DNA of 64,000 nucleotides from the NCBI GenBank assembly GCA_963706875.1, contig CAVPNW010000016.1, forward strand, positions 124,001 to 188,000, in the 5' to 3' direction. The DNA is from Prado023 sp963706875. Its GTDB lineage: Bacteria > Actinomycetota > Actinomycetes > S36-B12 > CAIYMF01. The translations under genes and the position numbers were made by a program. Positions 14,938 through 24,664 of this stretch are shown here, piece after piece. Numbering within the stretch: position 1 is the stretch's first letter; every line of letters begins with the position of its first letter. The notes under the pieces were generated by a model. That model ran no database searches and was not told the origin of the DNA. It saw nothing but the letters and a program-made list of their open reading frames with translations.

Positions 14938-15659
14938 CAGGTTGCCTCCGTCGTCCCGGAATTCGTGCCCGTGGCGCCCGTCGCAGACGTGGAGCCCTCG
15001 GTGGATGTGGTGTCGACCGGCGGCATCGTGAACGCGCTTGCCGTGATCTGGGCCTGGAGCGCCTCGGCCTCGGACTTGCCGCATGTGCCCTTGGAGATCG
15101 ACAGGCCGGAGACCGCGACCACGCGCCGCATCGACTCGAGCTCGCCGAGGTAGTTGCGGATCTGGGCGAAGTCGCCGCAGACTGCGATGGACAGGCCCAC
15201 GGCCTGCACCGACGGGGTCTCAGGAGCACTCGGCGGCGGCGCTGCCGAATCCGCGGCCTCGTCGTCGGTCCCCTCGGCGTCCGGAGCTGCCGTTGCGACC
15301 GGCTCAGGGACGGCGATCACGATCGGGGCCGGCCGGGCCGGGTCCAGGGCGGTGACCTTGACGTTCGCCCCGGAGGCGAGCCCGCTCAGGGTCCGGATGA
15401 GGGTCGGGATCGAGCTGGTGGCCGGGATCCGCTGCTGGATCGCTGCGAGCTTCGCCTCCTGCGCGGGCAGCTCCTCGCTCTGCTTCTTCAGCAGCGAGAT
15501 CCGTGACTCGAGTTCTTGGGACGCCGCCTGCTGGCTGGCCGTCTCGACCTCGAGTTCCGCGGCCTTGGCCCGTTGCGGACCCACCAGCAGCATCCAGGTG
15601 GCCACCAGGATCGCGACGACCCCCACGGCCGTGGCGATCCGCCACATGCGCACGCTCAT
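14937..15659 (-). CDS. pilO: Type IV pilus inner-membrane platform protein PilO
   Basis: The 240-residue protein has a short cytoplasmic start, one membrane helix (residues 7-26), a coiled coil to about residue 80 and an extracytoplasmic ferredoxin-like region (IPTLIRTLSGLASGANVKV). This is the PilO layout; PilO pairs with PilN to align the motor and pilus. A Pro/Ala/Glu linker and a Ser/Thr-rich tail are added. Its ATG overlaps the pilN stop by 4 bases. Confidence 0.8.
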   Translation of the reverse strand: MSVRMWRIATAVGVVAILVATWMLLVGPQRAKAAELEVETASQQAASQELESRISLLKKQSEELPAQEAKLAAIQQRIPATSSIPTLIRTLSGLASGANVKVTALDPARPAPIVIAVPEPVATAAPDAEGTDDEAADSAAPPPSAPETPSVQAVGLSIAVCGDFAQIRNYLGELESMRRVVAVSGLSISKGTCGKSEAEALQAQITASAFTMPPVDTTSTEGSTSATGATGTNSGTTEAT

Positions 15660-16384
15660 GGTGTCTCCTCCTGCGTGTACCGACCGGACAGGGTCTCGGT
15701 GGTCATGTCCCCGGTCGAGCTGAAGGACACGATGTCCGTGCCCTCCTCCTCCGTGGCGGCCAACCCCGAGACATACGGATCAGCAACCGTGTCCATCTTC
15801 GCCAGCGAGTCGAGCCAGTTGGCGACGCTGTTGTAGGTCAGCGCCTTGCCGGTCACCGACAGGTTGCCCACCTTGGCGCCTACCTGGCCATCGCCCGTGG
15901 TCTCGGTCGTCTGGCCGGGCCCGATCACCGTGGCGTCCAGCGAGTCGAGACTCACGCCCGCGGGCATCGTCAGCGCCAGGTCGTTGAGGAAGAAGGACCA
16001 ACGGACCTCGTTGCCCATGGCAACCACGAGCTGCCCCTGGGCGCTGTTGACCGCCTCGAACACCCGCGGGACGCCCGAGTAGCGCGAGGCCTCCGTCTGC
16101 AGGATGGTGCGCTCGAAGGTCGCCTGGTCGAGCCGCTCCTGCGCGGAGGTCGCCTTCTGCCAGCTCACGAGGAACAGCAGCGCAGCCACCAGCAGGGCAC
16201 CCAGTAGCGCCGCGACGGCCCAGATCTTGGCGCGCCGCACGGCAGCACGCCGGGCGTAAGAGTTGGGCATGAGGTTCACACGCGCGAGGGCCACCAGCCT
16301 GCTGGGGATGGGCGCCTCCTCGAGGACCGGCACCTCGGTCATCACCTGGTCGACGGACTCGTTCTGCCCGGACTGCATGCTCAT
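15656..16384 (-). CDS. pilN: Type IV pilus inner-membrane platform protein PilN
   Basis: The 242-residue protein has a cytoplasmic N-terminus with the PilM-binding motif RVNLMPNSY (about residues 36-44), then one membrane helix (residues 55-75), a short coiled coil and an extracytoplasmic domain. In PilN the INLLP-type motif docks onto PilM. The gene overlaps both pilM and pilO by 4 bases. The N-terminal 30 acidic residues are longer than usual. Confidence 0.85.
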   Translation of the reverse strand: MSMQSGQNESVDQVMTEVPVLEEAPIPSRLVALARVNLMPNSYARRAAVRRAKIWAVAALLGALLVAALLFLVSWQKATSAQERLDQATFERTILQTEASRYSGVPRVFEAVNSAQGQLVVAMGNEVRWSFFLNDLALTMPAGVSLDSLDATVIGPGQTTETTGDGQVGAKVGNLSVTGKALTYNSVANWLDSLAKMDTVADPYVSGLAATEEEGTDIVSFSSTGDMTTETLSGRYTQEETP

Positions 16385-17442
16385 GCCGCACCTCCCAGGG
16401 CGAGGCCCACAGGCACCACGGCGATCGGGTCGACGAAGTGCAGCTGCGCGGGACTCAGGCCCGAGCGGCTCACGTCGAGACCACCGAATGCAGAGCCGTA
16501 CTCAACCTGCAGGCGCAGTCGTTCACTCATCAGCTCCACGAGGCCGGCGAGACGGGCAGTGCCCCCGCTGACCACGACCCGGGTGACCGCGCCGTGGCTG
16601 GAGGAGGCGACGAAGTAGTCCAGGGAGCCGCGGATCTCATCGACCAGGTCACCGGCGACCCGGGCGATCACCCGCCGTGCTGCGGCGTCAGCGGGGCGGT
16701 CCCCGATGAGACCGACCTCGCGCTTGACCTGCTCGGCCTCCACCAGCCCGAGGCCGAGGTCGGCCATCAGCGCGGAGGTGATCGACCGGCCCCCGTGCAG
16801 CAGGATGCGCACGAACCGCGGCGTGCCGTCCTCGTGGACGACGATGCTGGTCAGGTCGGAGCCGATGTCGACCACGGCCTCGGGGTGCTGCTCGAGGCCC
16901 AGGCCGGGGCCCCAAGCGGCTGAGCGCAGGACGGCGAAGGAGCTGAGGTCGACGACTTCGGGAGTGAGGCCGGCGGCGAGCACGGCGTCCATCGTCTTGG
17001 ACACCATCTCCTCGACCGCGGCCACGAGCAGCCCGCTCAGCGAGCGGGAGCCGTCACTGGCCCGGATCTCCTCGAGCGGCGCGAAGTCCATCACCGCCGT
17101 GGAGGCATCGATGGGCACCTGGTCGCCCACGACGAGCGGGAGCGCCTTGCGCAACTCGGCGTGCGAGCCGTAGTAGGGCACCTCCGCCTGCCGGATGACC
17201 ACCCGCGGGTTGGCCACCCCGAGGGCGACCTTCTTGTGGGAGAAGCCGCCTCCCCGCCAGAGCTCCACGAGCGCTGCGGTCACGGAGGCGGAGTCGACCA
17301 CCTCCCCGTCGACCACGGCCCCATCAGGCAGCGCCAGCTGGCCGAAGTGCAGCAGTTGCGGGGTGGAGCCACGGAAGGACACCTCAGCAGCGCGCACGCT
17401 GGATGTCCCGATGTCCAGCCCGATCGTCGTCCGACGTCTCAC
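16381..17442 (-). CDS. pilM: Type IV pilus assembly ATPase-like protein PilM
   Basis: The 353-residue cytoplasmic protein has the actin-like fold of PilM/FtsA: phosphate 1 motif IGLDIGTSSVRAAEV at the start, VVDIGSDLTSIVV in the middle and VVVSGGTARLAGLVELM near the end. It binds the N-terminus of PilN and links the platform to PilB. The GTG start at 17442 is chosen because AAGGAG lies 8 bases upstream. It heads the pilMNO(P) unit, 68 bases after pilD. Confidence 0.9.
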   Translation of the reverse strand: MRRRTTIGLDIGTSSVRAAEVSFRGSTPQLLHFGQLALPDGAVVDGEVVDSASVTAALVELWRGGGFSHKKVALGVANPRVVIRQAEVPYYGSHAELRKALPLVVGDQVPIDASTAVMDFAPLEEIRASDGSRSLSGLLVAAVEEMVSKTMDAVLAAGLTPEVVDLSSFAVLRSAAWGPGLGLEQHPEAVVDIGSDLTSIVVHEDGTPRFVRILLHGGRSITSALMADLGLGLVEAEQVKREVGLIGDRPADAAARRVIARVAGDLVDEIRGSLDYFVASSSHGAVTRVVVSGGTARLAGLVELMSERLRLQVEYGSAFGGLDVSRSGLSPAQLHFVDPIAVVPVGLALGGAA

Positions 17443-17510
17443 GGCACTCTCCTTCACGAGAATCTGGTGAAGGAATCGGCCGCGCGGGCAGCGCACTTGA
17501 AGGGTTGACC

Positions 17511-18287
17511 TCAGACGGTCAGGAGCCCCGCATACCAGGAGACGATCGGCGCGCCCACCAGGATGCCCGTGAGTGCGCCCGCAACCATGAAGGGGCCGAA
17601 GGGGATGGCCGTGCGCCTACCAGCGCGCCGGCCGAGCATCAGCGCCAGGCCGATGATCGCGCCGTACACGAAGCCGAGGAACCCGCCGACGAGAAGGACC
17701 CCCCACCCCAGCCATCCGAGGGCCATGCCGAGGACGCCTGCCAGCTTCACGTCACCCATGCCCATGCCGGCCGGGTAGATCAGGGCGGTGATCAGGTAGA
17801 ACGCGAAGAGCGCGACGCCCGCGAGCAGCGCGCGCAGGTAGTCCGGCCACGCCGGCTCGAGGATCGCCGGTACCAGCAGCAACCCGGCCATGATCGGGTA
17901 GGACGGCAGGGTCAAGGCGTTGGGCAGCCGTTTGGTGTCCAGGTCGATGAACGCGAGGGCGACCCCGACCGCGGTCAGGTAGAGGTACGCCGGCAGCTCC
18001 CACGTGAGACCGAAGCGTACGGCCATGGCGGCGAAGAGAGCGCCTGTGAGCAGCTCGACGGCCGGATAGCGGGCACTGATGTGCGTTCCGCAATTGCGGC
18101 ACCTGCCCTTGAGCAGCAGCCAGGACACCACCGGGATGTTGTCGCGCGGCCGGATCTCCGCGTCGCAGCCGGGACAGTGCGAGGGCGGCGAGACGACCGA
18201 CTCCCCCCTGGGCACGCGCCAGATGACCACGTTGAGGAAGGAGCCGATCAGCAGGCCGAGAACTCCGACGAACAGGACGAATGCCAC
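17511..18287 (-). CDS. pilD: Prepilin leader peptidase / N-methyltransferase
   Basis: The 258-residue membrane enzyme cleaves prepilins after Gly and methylates the new N-terminus. It has the zinc-binding pairs C38-x2-C41 and C63-x2-C66 in the cytoplasmic loop, the aspartyl protease residues near Asp115/Asp117 (FIDLDTKRLPN) and Asp179 (GMGDVK), and about seven membrane helices. The full-length form with the Cys motifs is predicted to be bifunctional. It lies between the minor pilin genes and pilM. Confidence 0.93.
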   Translation of the reverse strand: MAFVLFVGVLGLLIGSFLNVVIWRVPRGESVVSPPSHCPGCDAEIRPRDNIPVVSWLLLKGRCRNCGTHISARYPAVELLTGALFAAMAVRFGLTWELPAYLYLTAVGVALAFIDLDTKRLPNALTLPSYPIMAGLLLVPAILEPAWPDYLRALLAGVALFAFYLITALIYPAGMGMGDVKLAGVLGMALGWLGWGVLLVGGFLGFVYGAIIGLALMLGRRAGRRTAIPFGPFMVAGALTGILVGAPIVSWYAGLLTV

Positions 18288-18323
18288 CAGGTCACCCTAT
18301 GGCAGGCGTCGCCGGATCGGACG

Positions 18324-20351
18324 TCACTTGATGCTGTCCGGCGTCGGCAGCTCGCCTGTCGTCTCCGCCGCCCAGTCGCCGTTGGCCCAGGGCGGGAAGT
18401 ACGGCGGGGAGGTGGTCTGCAGCCGCTTGTCGTAGGAGTAGTCCTTGATGTACCCCGTGGAGATGTTCCCGGTGCCGACGATCCCCCGCCAGCGCTGGGC
18501 GATGGAGCCACGCACGCTGAGGATCCCGGTGGGGTCCGCCCTTGTTGTAGTTCTCGACCCAGAACGAGTGCGCCAGCGTCTGGATGCTGGCGTAGATCCA
18601 GCGGTGCTTCTTGCCGTCCGCTGCGGTCGCGGGGGGGAGAGGTAGTCCAGGTTGGCGTAGCCGTTGGGGGTGTAGGTGCACGACGGCGCCGTTCGAGCCG
18701 CTCCGGTGGGGGTGTCCGACGGCTTGGACTTGCAGCTCGGGCTGCTGCTACCGCTCGTGCGATGGCTGCCACGGTCCACGACGTCACCTCGACCGGGTTG
18801 TAGACGACGACCGAGTTCTGGGCCACCAGCCCGACGATGTCGGAGTCGTCCTTGCCGGTGGCAGCACCCAGCGCCGTGTTCGCGATCGCCGAGGTCCCCG
18901 GTGACGACGACGTTGTTCTCCGCGGCGATCGTGACCCGGCCCTTGACCGTTCCCTCGATGTAGACGTTGCCCAGGCCGCAGTCGAACTTCTTCGAGTGCG
19001 ACGTTGACTGCACGGTCGGGGTGGCGGGCCAGCCGGAACTCGTGCGCGTCTTGGTGTAGACGGGGTGCAGGAACCCGATGTCGGAGACCAGGCCGGATGA
19101 GGCCGTCGGGATGACGTCCTTGGCGGCGCTGCCCGACGCGGTGCCGTTGACGATCTGGCCAGGCACGCAGGTGGCGCTGGTCGGCGAGTTGCGCACGTAG
19201 ATGACCATGCCGTCAGGGACGTTGACGGTCTGCTTGGCCGCCGGGTACTTCTGGCCAGTGGCGGGCTTGTAGTTCGCAGGAGTCCCGCAGTTGGGAGCCG
19301 AGGGCACCACTGCCGGGCTCCCGACGAAGCCGATCGTGGTCCCGGCCGACATCGTGTTCCAGACATCCATCGTGCCGTTCGAGTTGAACCGGATCCTCGT
19401 GTCGCCGGTGAACTGGCACCCGGGCTTGTTGACGATGTCGCCGGTTGTGTCAGGCAGCAGGTTCACGTTGCCCCACCGGGCTCCCTTGGCGCTCAGCGAG
19501 GGGCTGCCGGACCCGCGGTAGCAGCCGGCGGTCTTGGCCGCGCTGGCACTCGTCGTTGCGGTCTTGGGGCAGCCGGTGGAGTACGTCGTGAAGCCCTGCT
19601 TGAAGGTCGCGTTCCCATTCACCAGGGGCGTGTCGTTGAAGTGCACCGGTCCGTCGAGGACGTCGGCGGCGATGAACTGGATCTCCACGCAGTCCGGGGC
19701 TCCGGACTTCGATCGCTCGTTCAGTTGCGGCTGCCACCAGTACTTGGCCTTGGTGGTCCCGCTCTTGCCGCAGTGGTCATGCGCAGGCCCGGTCGGGTAG
19801 ATGACGGTGTTCTCCGGGTCCGCATCCTCGAAGTCGGTGACGTACAGGTAGCGCTGTGACCCGGCGATGGTGACCTTCGCCTGCAGCGTGCGCTCGACGT
19901 TGCCCGCCCTGCCGGTTGAGGACACCCAGATCGTGAACTGGTCCATCTGCCGCGAGTCGACGTCGTAGTGGAACTCCGCGGACTTCGGGTCGTCGGGCTG
20001 GACCCTGACCCAGCCGACCGGGGTGTCGGCGTCCCACCCGCAGTCGTCGATGAGCCACGCCGGATCGGGGTTGGGCCCCTGAAGCGCTGGGTTCGCGCAG
20101 TCAGGGGTTGCGAAGTAGTTGCGGTCCTGGTTCAGGTGCCCGAGGTAGTGGTCGATCCCCGCCTGTGCCGCTGAGAGCGCCTCCACCCGGTCCTGCCCGT
20201 TGACGGCACGGGGCTGCAGCGAGGTGGCGTACGACAGCGCCGTGGCCACGATGACTCCGGCCACGAGCATGAACCCGATGACCATCATCATCGCCATGCC
20301 GCGCTCGTCGGCCAGGGGTCGCCGTTCAGGTCCTGTCATCACGATCACCAC
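18324..20351 (-). pseudogene. PilX-like large minor pilin, four frameshifts in the 3' part
   Basis: The N-terminus has the PilX pattern: charged residues, ERGMAMMM, then a hydrophobic helix (residues 20-42) and YATSLQPRAVNGQDRVEALSAAQAGIDHYL. The long extracellular part is Cys-rich. The frame breaks four times: near 18888 (one base extra), 18760 (one missing), in a run of seven G at 18631-18637 (one missing) and near 18541 (one extra). Corrected, it reads through to DSIK at 18324, about 675 residues. All breaks lie within 350 bases, one in a homopolymer, which suggests sequencing error or recent decay. Starts at GTG 20351 or ATG 20339 are possible. Confidence 0.7.
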
Positions 20352-20352
20352 T

Positions 20353-21081
20353 TCACGGGCTCGGGGTTGGCGAGGCGGTCGGGTTCGTTCCGGAGTTCAC
20401 CAGGCTGACACGGGAGACCACCGTCGAGCTGTCGGTGCCGGCTGAGGTCTGCGAGGTGACGACGATGTCGATGCTGTCGACCGCCTCGAGGTTGGCCGCA
20501 GACAAGGGGACGGCCAGTGTGTTCCCGCTCTCCCCGTAGTAGGTGAAGATCGGGGCGTCCACGATGTCGTGGGCGACGACCCGCGTGCGGATCTCGCAGC
20601 CAGTCGAGCCAGCCGTGCAGTACGTGTAGTCGCGGTTGCTGGGGAGGTGGGCATCGGGGAGTTGGTAGGTCTCCACCAGCTGCCCCCCAGTCCACTTGTA
20701 GCTCACCCGGACCGGCCCGTAGCGCGTCATGCCGGCACCGGTGGGCTCGACCAGCGACGACAGGGCCGCGTAGAAGGCGACCTGCCGAGCGTCGCCCTGG
20801 ATGAAGGCGGCGGCGTCGGTGGCCGCACCGAGCAACCGGGGCTCGACAGCCGTGCGCATCGTCTTGGTCATCGCCTCGACGGCGACCTGGTTCTCCCCGA
20901 CCTCCTGCAGGCGCAGGGAGTTGGAGCCCATCAGCCGGGTCGCGGTGACCAGTCCCCCGGCGACCCCGGCGACCACCGTGCTCATCAGCGTGATGGTGAC
21001 CATCAGCTCGACCAGGGTCATCCCGCGCTCGCCCTCGCGCACCGTGCCGCGTCGGCGCAGCCGGCCCCAGATGTGGGTCAT
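20353..21081 (-). CDS. PilW-like minor pilin (prepilin-type N-terminal cleavage site)
   Basis: The 242-residue protein has a class III signal: basic start, then ERG/MTLVELMVTI with cleavage after Gly20 and Glu at +5, followed by the pilin helix. The C-terminal two thirds are extracytoplasmic with one Cys pair (YCTAGSTGCE). The size and pattern fit PilW-type minor pilins that prime pilus assembly. The ATG at 21081 overlaps the upstream gene's stop by 4 bases. The Pro/Ser/Thr tail is short. Confidence 0.75.
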   Translation of the reverse strand: MTHIWGRLRRRGTVREGERGMTLVELMVTITLMSTVVAGVAGGLVTATRLMGSNSLRLQEVGENQVAVEAMTKTMRTAVEPRLLGAATDAAAFIQGDARQVAFYAALSSLVEPTGAGMTRYGPVRVSYKWTGGQLVETYQLPDAHLPSNRDYTYCTAGSTGCEIRTRVVAHDIVDAPIFTYYGESGNTLAVPLSAANLEAVDSIDIVVTSQTSAGTDSSTVVSRVSLVNSGTNPTASPTPSP

Positions 21082-22523
21082 GGCAGCAGCACCTCCGTGT
21101 CCGGCAGGGTGATCACCGGCTGCGGATCCGGAGTGCTTCCCGTCGCATCCACGACCACCACGGTGCCCGTGTCCTGTGGGCACGAGCTGACGCCATCCAC
21201 GGGCACACAGGCCACGCCTGCCCCCTGGGGCTCCACGAGCCAGGAGCCCGCCGGCAGCGACGACTTGAGGTAGCCACCTCCGGTGGTGGTGCCCAGGGTC
21301 AGCGTGAGCTCGGCAGCATCGCAACCGGTTGGGTCCGCCGGCGACGCCACGAGGGTGACTCCGTCCACCCCGACACCACCGGCCACCGTCCGCACGGAGA
21401 TGGGCGCAAGGTCGACCGTCACGGTCGCCGTGGCACCAGCGCTGACCGGGAGGGCGACGGGGCGTGGGTAGCCCAACCCGTTGAGGGCCGGATCGTTCTG
21501 GTCGCACGTGCCAGCCCAGACCGAGTAGCCGCTGGAGTACGGCCACAATCCGCCAACAGCCGTCGGGTCCGAACCACCGGGCTCATGCATCTCCCCCGGT
21601 GCCGCCAGGCCGGAGCTGAACAGTGTGATGCCCGGCAGCGGGGTGGGCAGGGCGTGACCGGGCGCAGATCCGTAGTCCACAGTGATTCCGGCGGCACGCT
21701 CATACGAGAAGGGGATGACCTTCAACTTGCCCTTCTCGAGCGTCGCGGTCTTCTCCGTGTTCCGGAACCCCTCCTGGTTGACGTACCCGGCCGAGTCCAG
21801 CTCGAGTGTGTAGTCCCCGGCGGTCGAGAACATGAAGACGGCGCATCCATCGGCTGCCGTGTAGCGCGTGACCGATCCCGAGGGCCCCGTCGCAACCACC
21901 GCAACGTTCTCACTCCCCCCGCCGGTGGAATCGGTCAGCTTCGCCGCGATGTAGCCCACATCGCCCTCGACGCCCTTGATGGGGGTGAGCAGCGTGTTGC
22001 TCTCCACCGCGCGGGTCTGACCGGAGTCGCTCCACGAGACACTGACGTTGACGGCGATGGTCAGGTAATCCACTGAACCGCCGCCGTCACACGGGCTCTC
22101 GCCGTTGCCCTTGAGCTGGATCGTGTTCGTGCGCTCGACAGTGAACTTGCGCCCGTCGATCTCCAGCGCGCTGCCCTTGGTCCCACCCGGAAGCGGGGCG
22201 TCGTTGGTGACTCGGCCCGCCTGGAGGACCCCGAGCTGCCCGGTCTCGTCCGAGTGCTGGAACTTGTTGCGCACGATCTCCAGCTCGCGCTCGGCCAGGT
22301 GCGTGGCCTGCTGGCGCAGGCGGTCGTCGCGGGTGACCCGCAGCGCCAGGTTCATGCCATAGGTGAAGGAGGTGGAGACCAGCGCCAGGATGGACAGCGC
22401 GACAACGGCCTCGATCAGCGAGAAGCCCGAGTCGGCGGCAAGCCGACGGCGCAAGCGAGCGAACGGGAAGCGTCCCATGCGGGTGTTATCGGCGCAACCA
22501 GGGACCGGGTGTAGCCGGTTCAC
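21078..22523 (-). CDS. Large PilV-like minor pilin with a carboxypeptidase-regulatory-like domain
   Basis: The 481-residue protein has a prepilin site (DSG/FSLIEAVVAL, cleavage after Gly33, Glu at +5) followed by the pilin helix and a short pilin-like domain to about residue 170. After that come beta-rich modules: one at about residues 190-270 (VAVVATGPSGS, GCAVFMFSTAGDYTLELDSAGY) resembles transthyretin-like or carboxypeptidase-regulatory repeats, and another near the end repeats the theme. Cys residues are paired. Such length suggests a tip adhesin. The GTG at 22523 overlaps the upstream stop by 4 bases and has GAGAGG upstream. Confidence 0.7.
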   Translation of the reverse strand: MNRLHPVPGCADNTRMGRFPFARLRRRLAADSGFSLIEAVVALSILALVSTSFTYGMNLALRVTRDDRLRQQATHLAERELEIVRNKFQHSDETGQLGVLQAGRVTNDAPLPGGTKGSALEIDGRKFTVERTNTIQLKGNGESPCDGGGSVDYLTIAVNVSVSWSDSGQTRAVESNTLLTPIKGVEGDVGYIAAKLTDSTGGGSENVAVVATGPSGSVTRYTAADGCAVFMFSTAGDYTLELDSAGYVNQEGFRNTEKTATLEKGKLKVIPFSYERAAGITVDYGSAPGHALPTPLPGITLFSSGLAAPGEMHEPGGSDPTAVGGLWPYSSGYSVWAGTCDQNDPALNGLGYPRPVALPVSAGATATVTVDLAPISVRTVAGGVGVDGVTLVASPADPTGCDAAELTLTLGTTTGGGYLKSSLPAGSWLVEPQGAGVACVPVDGVSSCPQDTGTVVVVDATGSTPDPQPVITLPDTEVLLP

Positions 22524-24661
22524 ACCCGAACCCTCTCGGCCCCGGTTGCGTCAAACAACGGGAACTCCCAGTTGCCGTCCTCCCAGGGCGACCGCTCGAA
22601 CCAAACCGGGTCGATGTCCAGGCTGATCCAACGTTCAGGCTGGACTATCGCCTCCGGGCATCCTGAGTCGATGATCCACTGCGGGCCAGCGGCGGGGTTC
22701 GGTCCCGTCAGCCGGAGAGAATCGGGGAAGTCCATGAGGTACCGGCACACCTCGGTCATGTTGCGGGTCGCCAGACCCGACTTCACGGGGGCACCGTCAG
22801 CGCCCTCAATCCCCAGGAATCTAAGAGATTCCATCGCCATGTAGTCGACCATGCCCACGTAGCCTCCTGAGATCTCCACGAGAGACCCCGACGGAACGAG
22901 CCCGAACACGATGGCTCCTTGGCGTGCCGACGCCGAGATCGTCCGATCGTTCATCGAGTCGAGCATTGCCAGTGACCAATTGGGAAGGCCAGCACGGCCC
23001 TGACCGATTGCGGCCAGGTGGGGCGAGTCCGCCGCGCCACGTCCCGCGATACTGATGACGAGGACACCGAATGCCAGACCCAGTAGCCCCCGAGCCCCGA
23101 TACCCCATCCGGGCGGGCTGGCGCCTGCCCGGCTCCACAGCAACGTGGCCAGCCAGACGAATCCTCCCGCGGCCACGGGAAGGACGAGGACCGAGCATGT
23201 CCACAACGCCTTGGCGGGGTAGTAGCGCAGGAGGTCCCAGCTCGAGCTCGTCATCAGGACGACACCAGCGACGAGAACCGCCGCCGAGAAGAGAGACGCC
23301 AAAGTGGCCAGGGCCCATGCACGAAGGCCCTTCCAATAGGCCACAACTGCAACGGCCACACCAACTGACAGCGCGACCCACCACCACCAGTCGGGGCGAA
23401 AGAGACTGGAGACGGTAGGTACCGCGACCGTCTGGACGACGCCCGAGGCGCTTCTGGCGTTCGGAAGCACTCCCAGTGCGCCATGCACGGTGAGAAGGCA
23501 GCAGACGCACCACACAACCCAGTCAAGTGCCCGGCGCCGACCGAATCTGAGGAACTGGACGATCCACGGCACCGAACCGGCCACCACAACGGGGAGCAGA
23601 AGCTGCCAACTGTTGGCCGTCACCGCCAATGAGGTGGCGCAGACCACGGTCCCGGATCGTGACCCGAACACCCGGGGCTGGAGACCAGCGGACATCAAGG
23701 TGATGAGCACAACCCCCAGCAGCATGTTCATGACATTCCCGAACGAGAGGAACGTGCTGAACCACGCCGTCTGGAGAAAGGCGGCAGCCGCCAACAGAGC
23801 TGCGACATGGCCCGACCGGGCCGTCCCGACCATCGCTTCGGCCAACTGCGCTGCCGCGCCCATGACCGCCATGAGGATCAGCCCGAGCATCAAGAGGGCA
23901 AGCGGCGCACAGGCCCGCCATAGGGCATCAGCTGTGGTCGGGACATCGAGGGCGGATGTCAACCACGCTCCCAGGGCGTGAAAGGCCCGCGGGTACGAGG
24001 CCTCGGCAAACGTGAGCCCACCACCGTCCCGGGTGGAGGTGGTGAACCACAGGTGTCGCATGAAGTCGGTGCCCGTGCTGTTGATCCTCGACCAGAGCGC
24101 CAATGGCTGCGTCGCGATCACCCAGACCCAGAAGCCCAAGAGCCCTGCGAACGCAGCCAGAGCAAGAAGGTCCATGGACCGCAACTCGACCGCCCCGCCC
24201 CGGTGACGGGCAATGCCGCCGGTGAATGCGGCGAAGAGCGCCATACCCGCAAGGGCGGCCCCACGTGTCTCCCAGGCCCCCAGGCCGACGGCACTGGTCG
24301 CCAGGCCCCAGAGGATGACCCACGACACGAGAACAAGGAGCCCGGTCGGGATCGCCACTGCAAAGCCGAGACCTGGACCTCCCCGGTCAGCTACCAGCGC
24401 CGCGGCAGCCATGGCCGAGAGAGCCAGGCAGAGGGGCGCTGCACCCAGCGACTGGCCCCACAGGACCAGTCCGACAGCGAATACCGCAGCAGTGGCCCAG
24501 ACGCCACGCCGCGCATTGCCCGTCCGGAACACGTGCGAGCTCGCGGCGGGCTGATAGGCACCTTCGGTTCCGGGCACCCGCGGCGGGGTCGAGCCGCCGA
24601 AGGTCCGAGGACCTTGAGGCGCCTCACGCAAAGGCGCCTCGGTGGGGGTCAGGGACGTCAT
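22520..24661 (-). CDS. Polytopic GT-C-like membrane protein in the pilus operon
   Basis: The 713-residue protein has about a dozen membrane helices from residue 53 to about 555 and a C-terminal soluble domain of about 150 residues. A loop after the early helices contains GTDFMRHLWFTTSTRDGG and then SYPRAFHALGAWL. The acidic/basic pair in this place resembles the first extracytoplasmic loop of GT-C glycosyltransferases that use lipid-linked sugars. I do not recognise a precise family. It lies between the major pilin and the minor pilins, overlapping the next gene by 4 bases, so pilin glycosylation is a reasonable hypothesis but unproven. Confidence 0.5.
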   Translation of the reverse strand: MTSLTPTEAPLREAPQGPRTFGGSTPPRVPGTEGAYQPAASSHVFRTGNARRGVWATAAVFAVGLVLWGQSLGAAPLCLALSAMAAAALVADRGGPGLGFAVAIPTGLLVLVSWVILWGLATSAVGLGAWETRGAALAGMALFAAFTGGIARHRGGAVELRSMDLLALAAFAGLLGFWVWVIATQPLALWSRINSTGTDFMRHLWFTTSTRDGGGLTFAEASYPRAFHALGAWLTSALDVPTTADALWRACAPLALLMLGLILMAVMGAAAQLAEAMVGTARSGHVAALLAAAAFLQTAWFSTFLSFGNVMNMLLGVVLITLMSAGLQPRVFGSRSGTVVCATSLAVTANSWQLLLPVVVAGSVPWIVQFLRFGRRRALDWVVWCVCCLLTVHGALGVLPNARSASGVVQTVAVPTVSSLFRPDWWWWVALSVGVAVAVVAYWKGLRAWALATLASLFSAAVLVAGVVLMTSSSWDLLRYYPAKALWTCSVLVLPVAAGGFVWLATLLWSRAGASPPGWGIGARGLLGLAFGVLVISIAGRGAADSPHLAAIGQGRAGLPNWSLAMLDSMNDRTISASARQGAIVFGLVPSGSLVEISGGYVGMVDYMAMESLRFLGIEGADGAPVKSGLATRNMTEVCRYLMDFPDSLRLTGPNPAAGPQWIIDSGCPEAIVQPERWISLDIDPVWFERSPWEDGNWEFPLFDATGAERVRV

Positions 24662-24664
24662 GGC

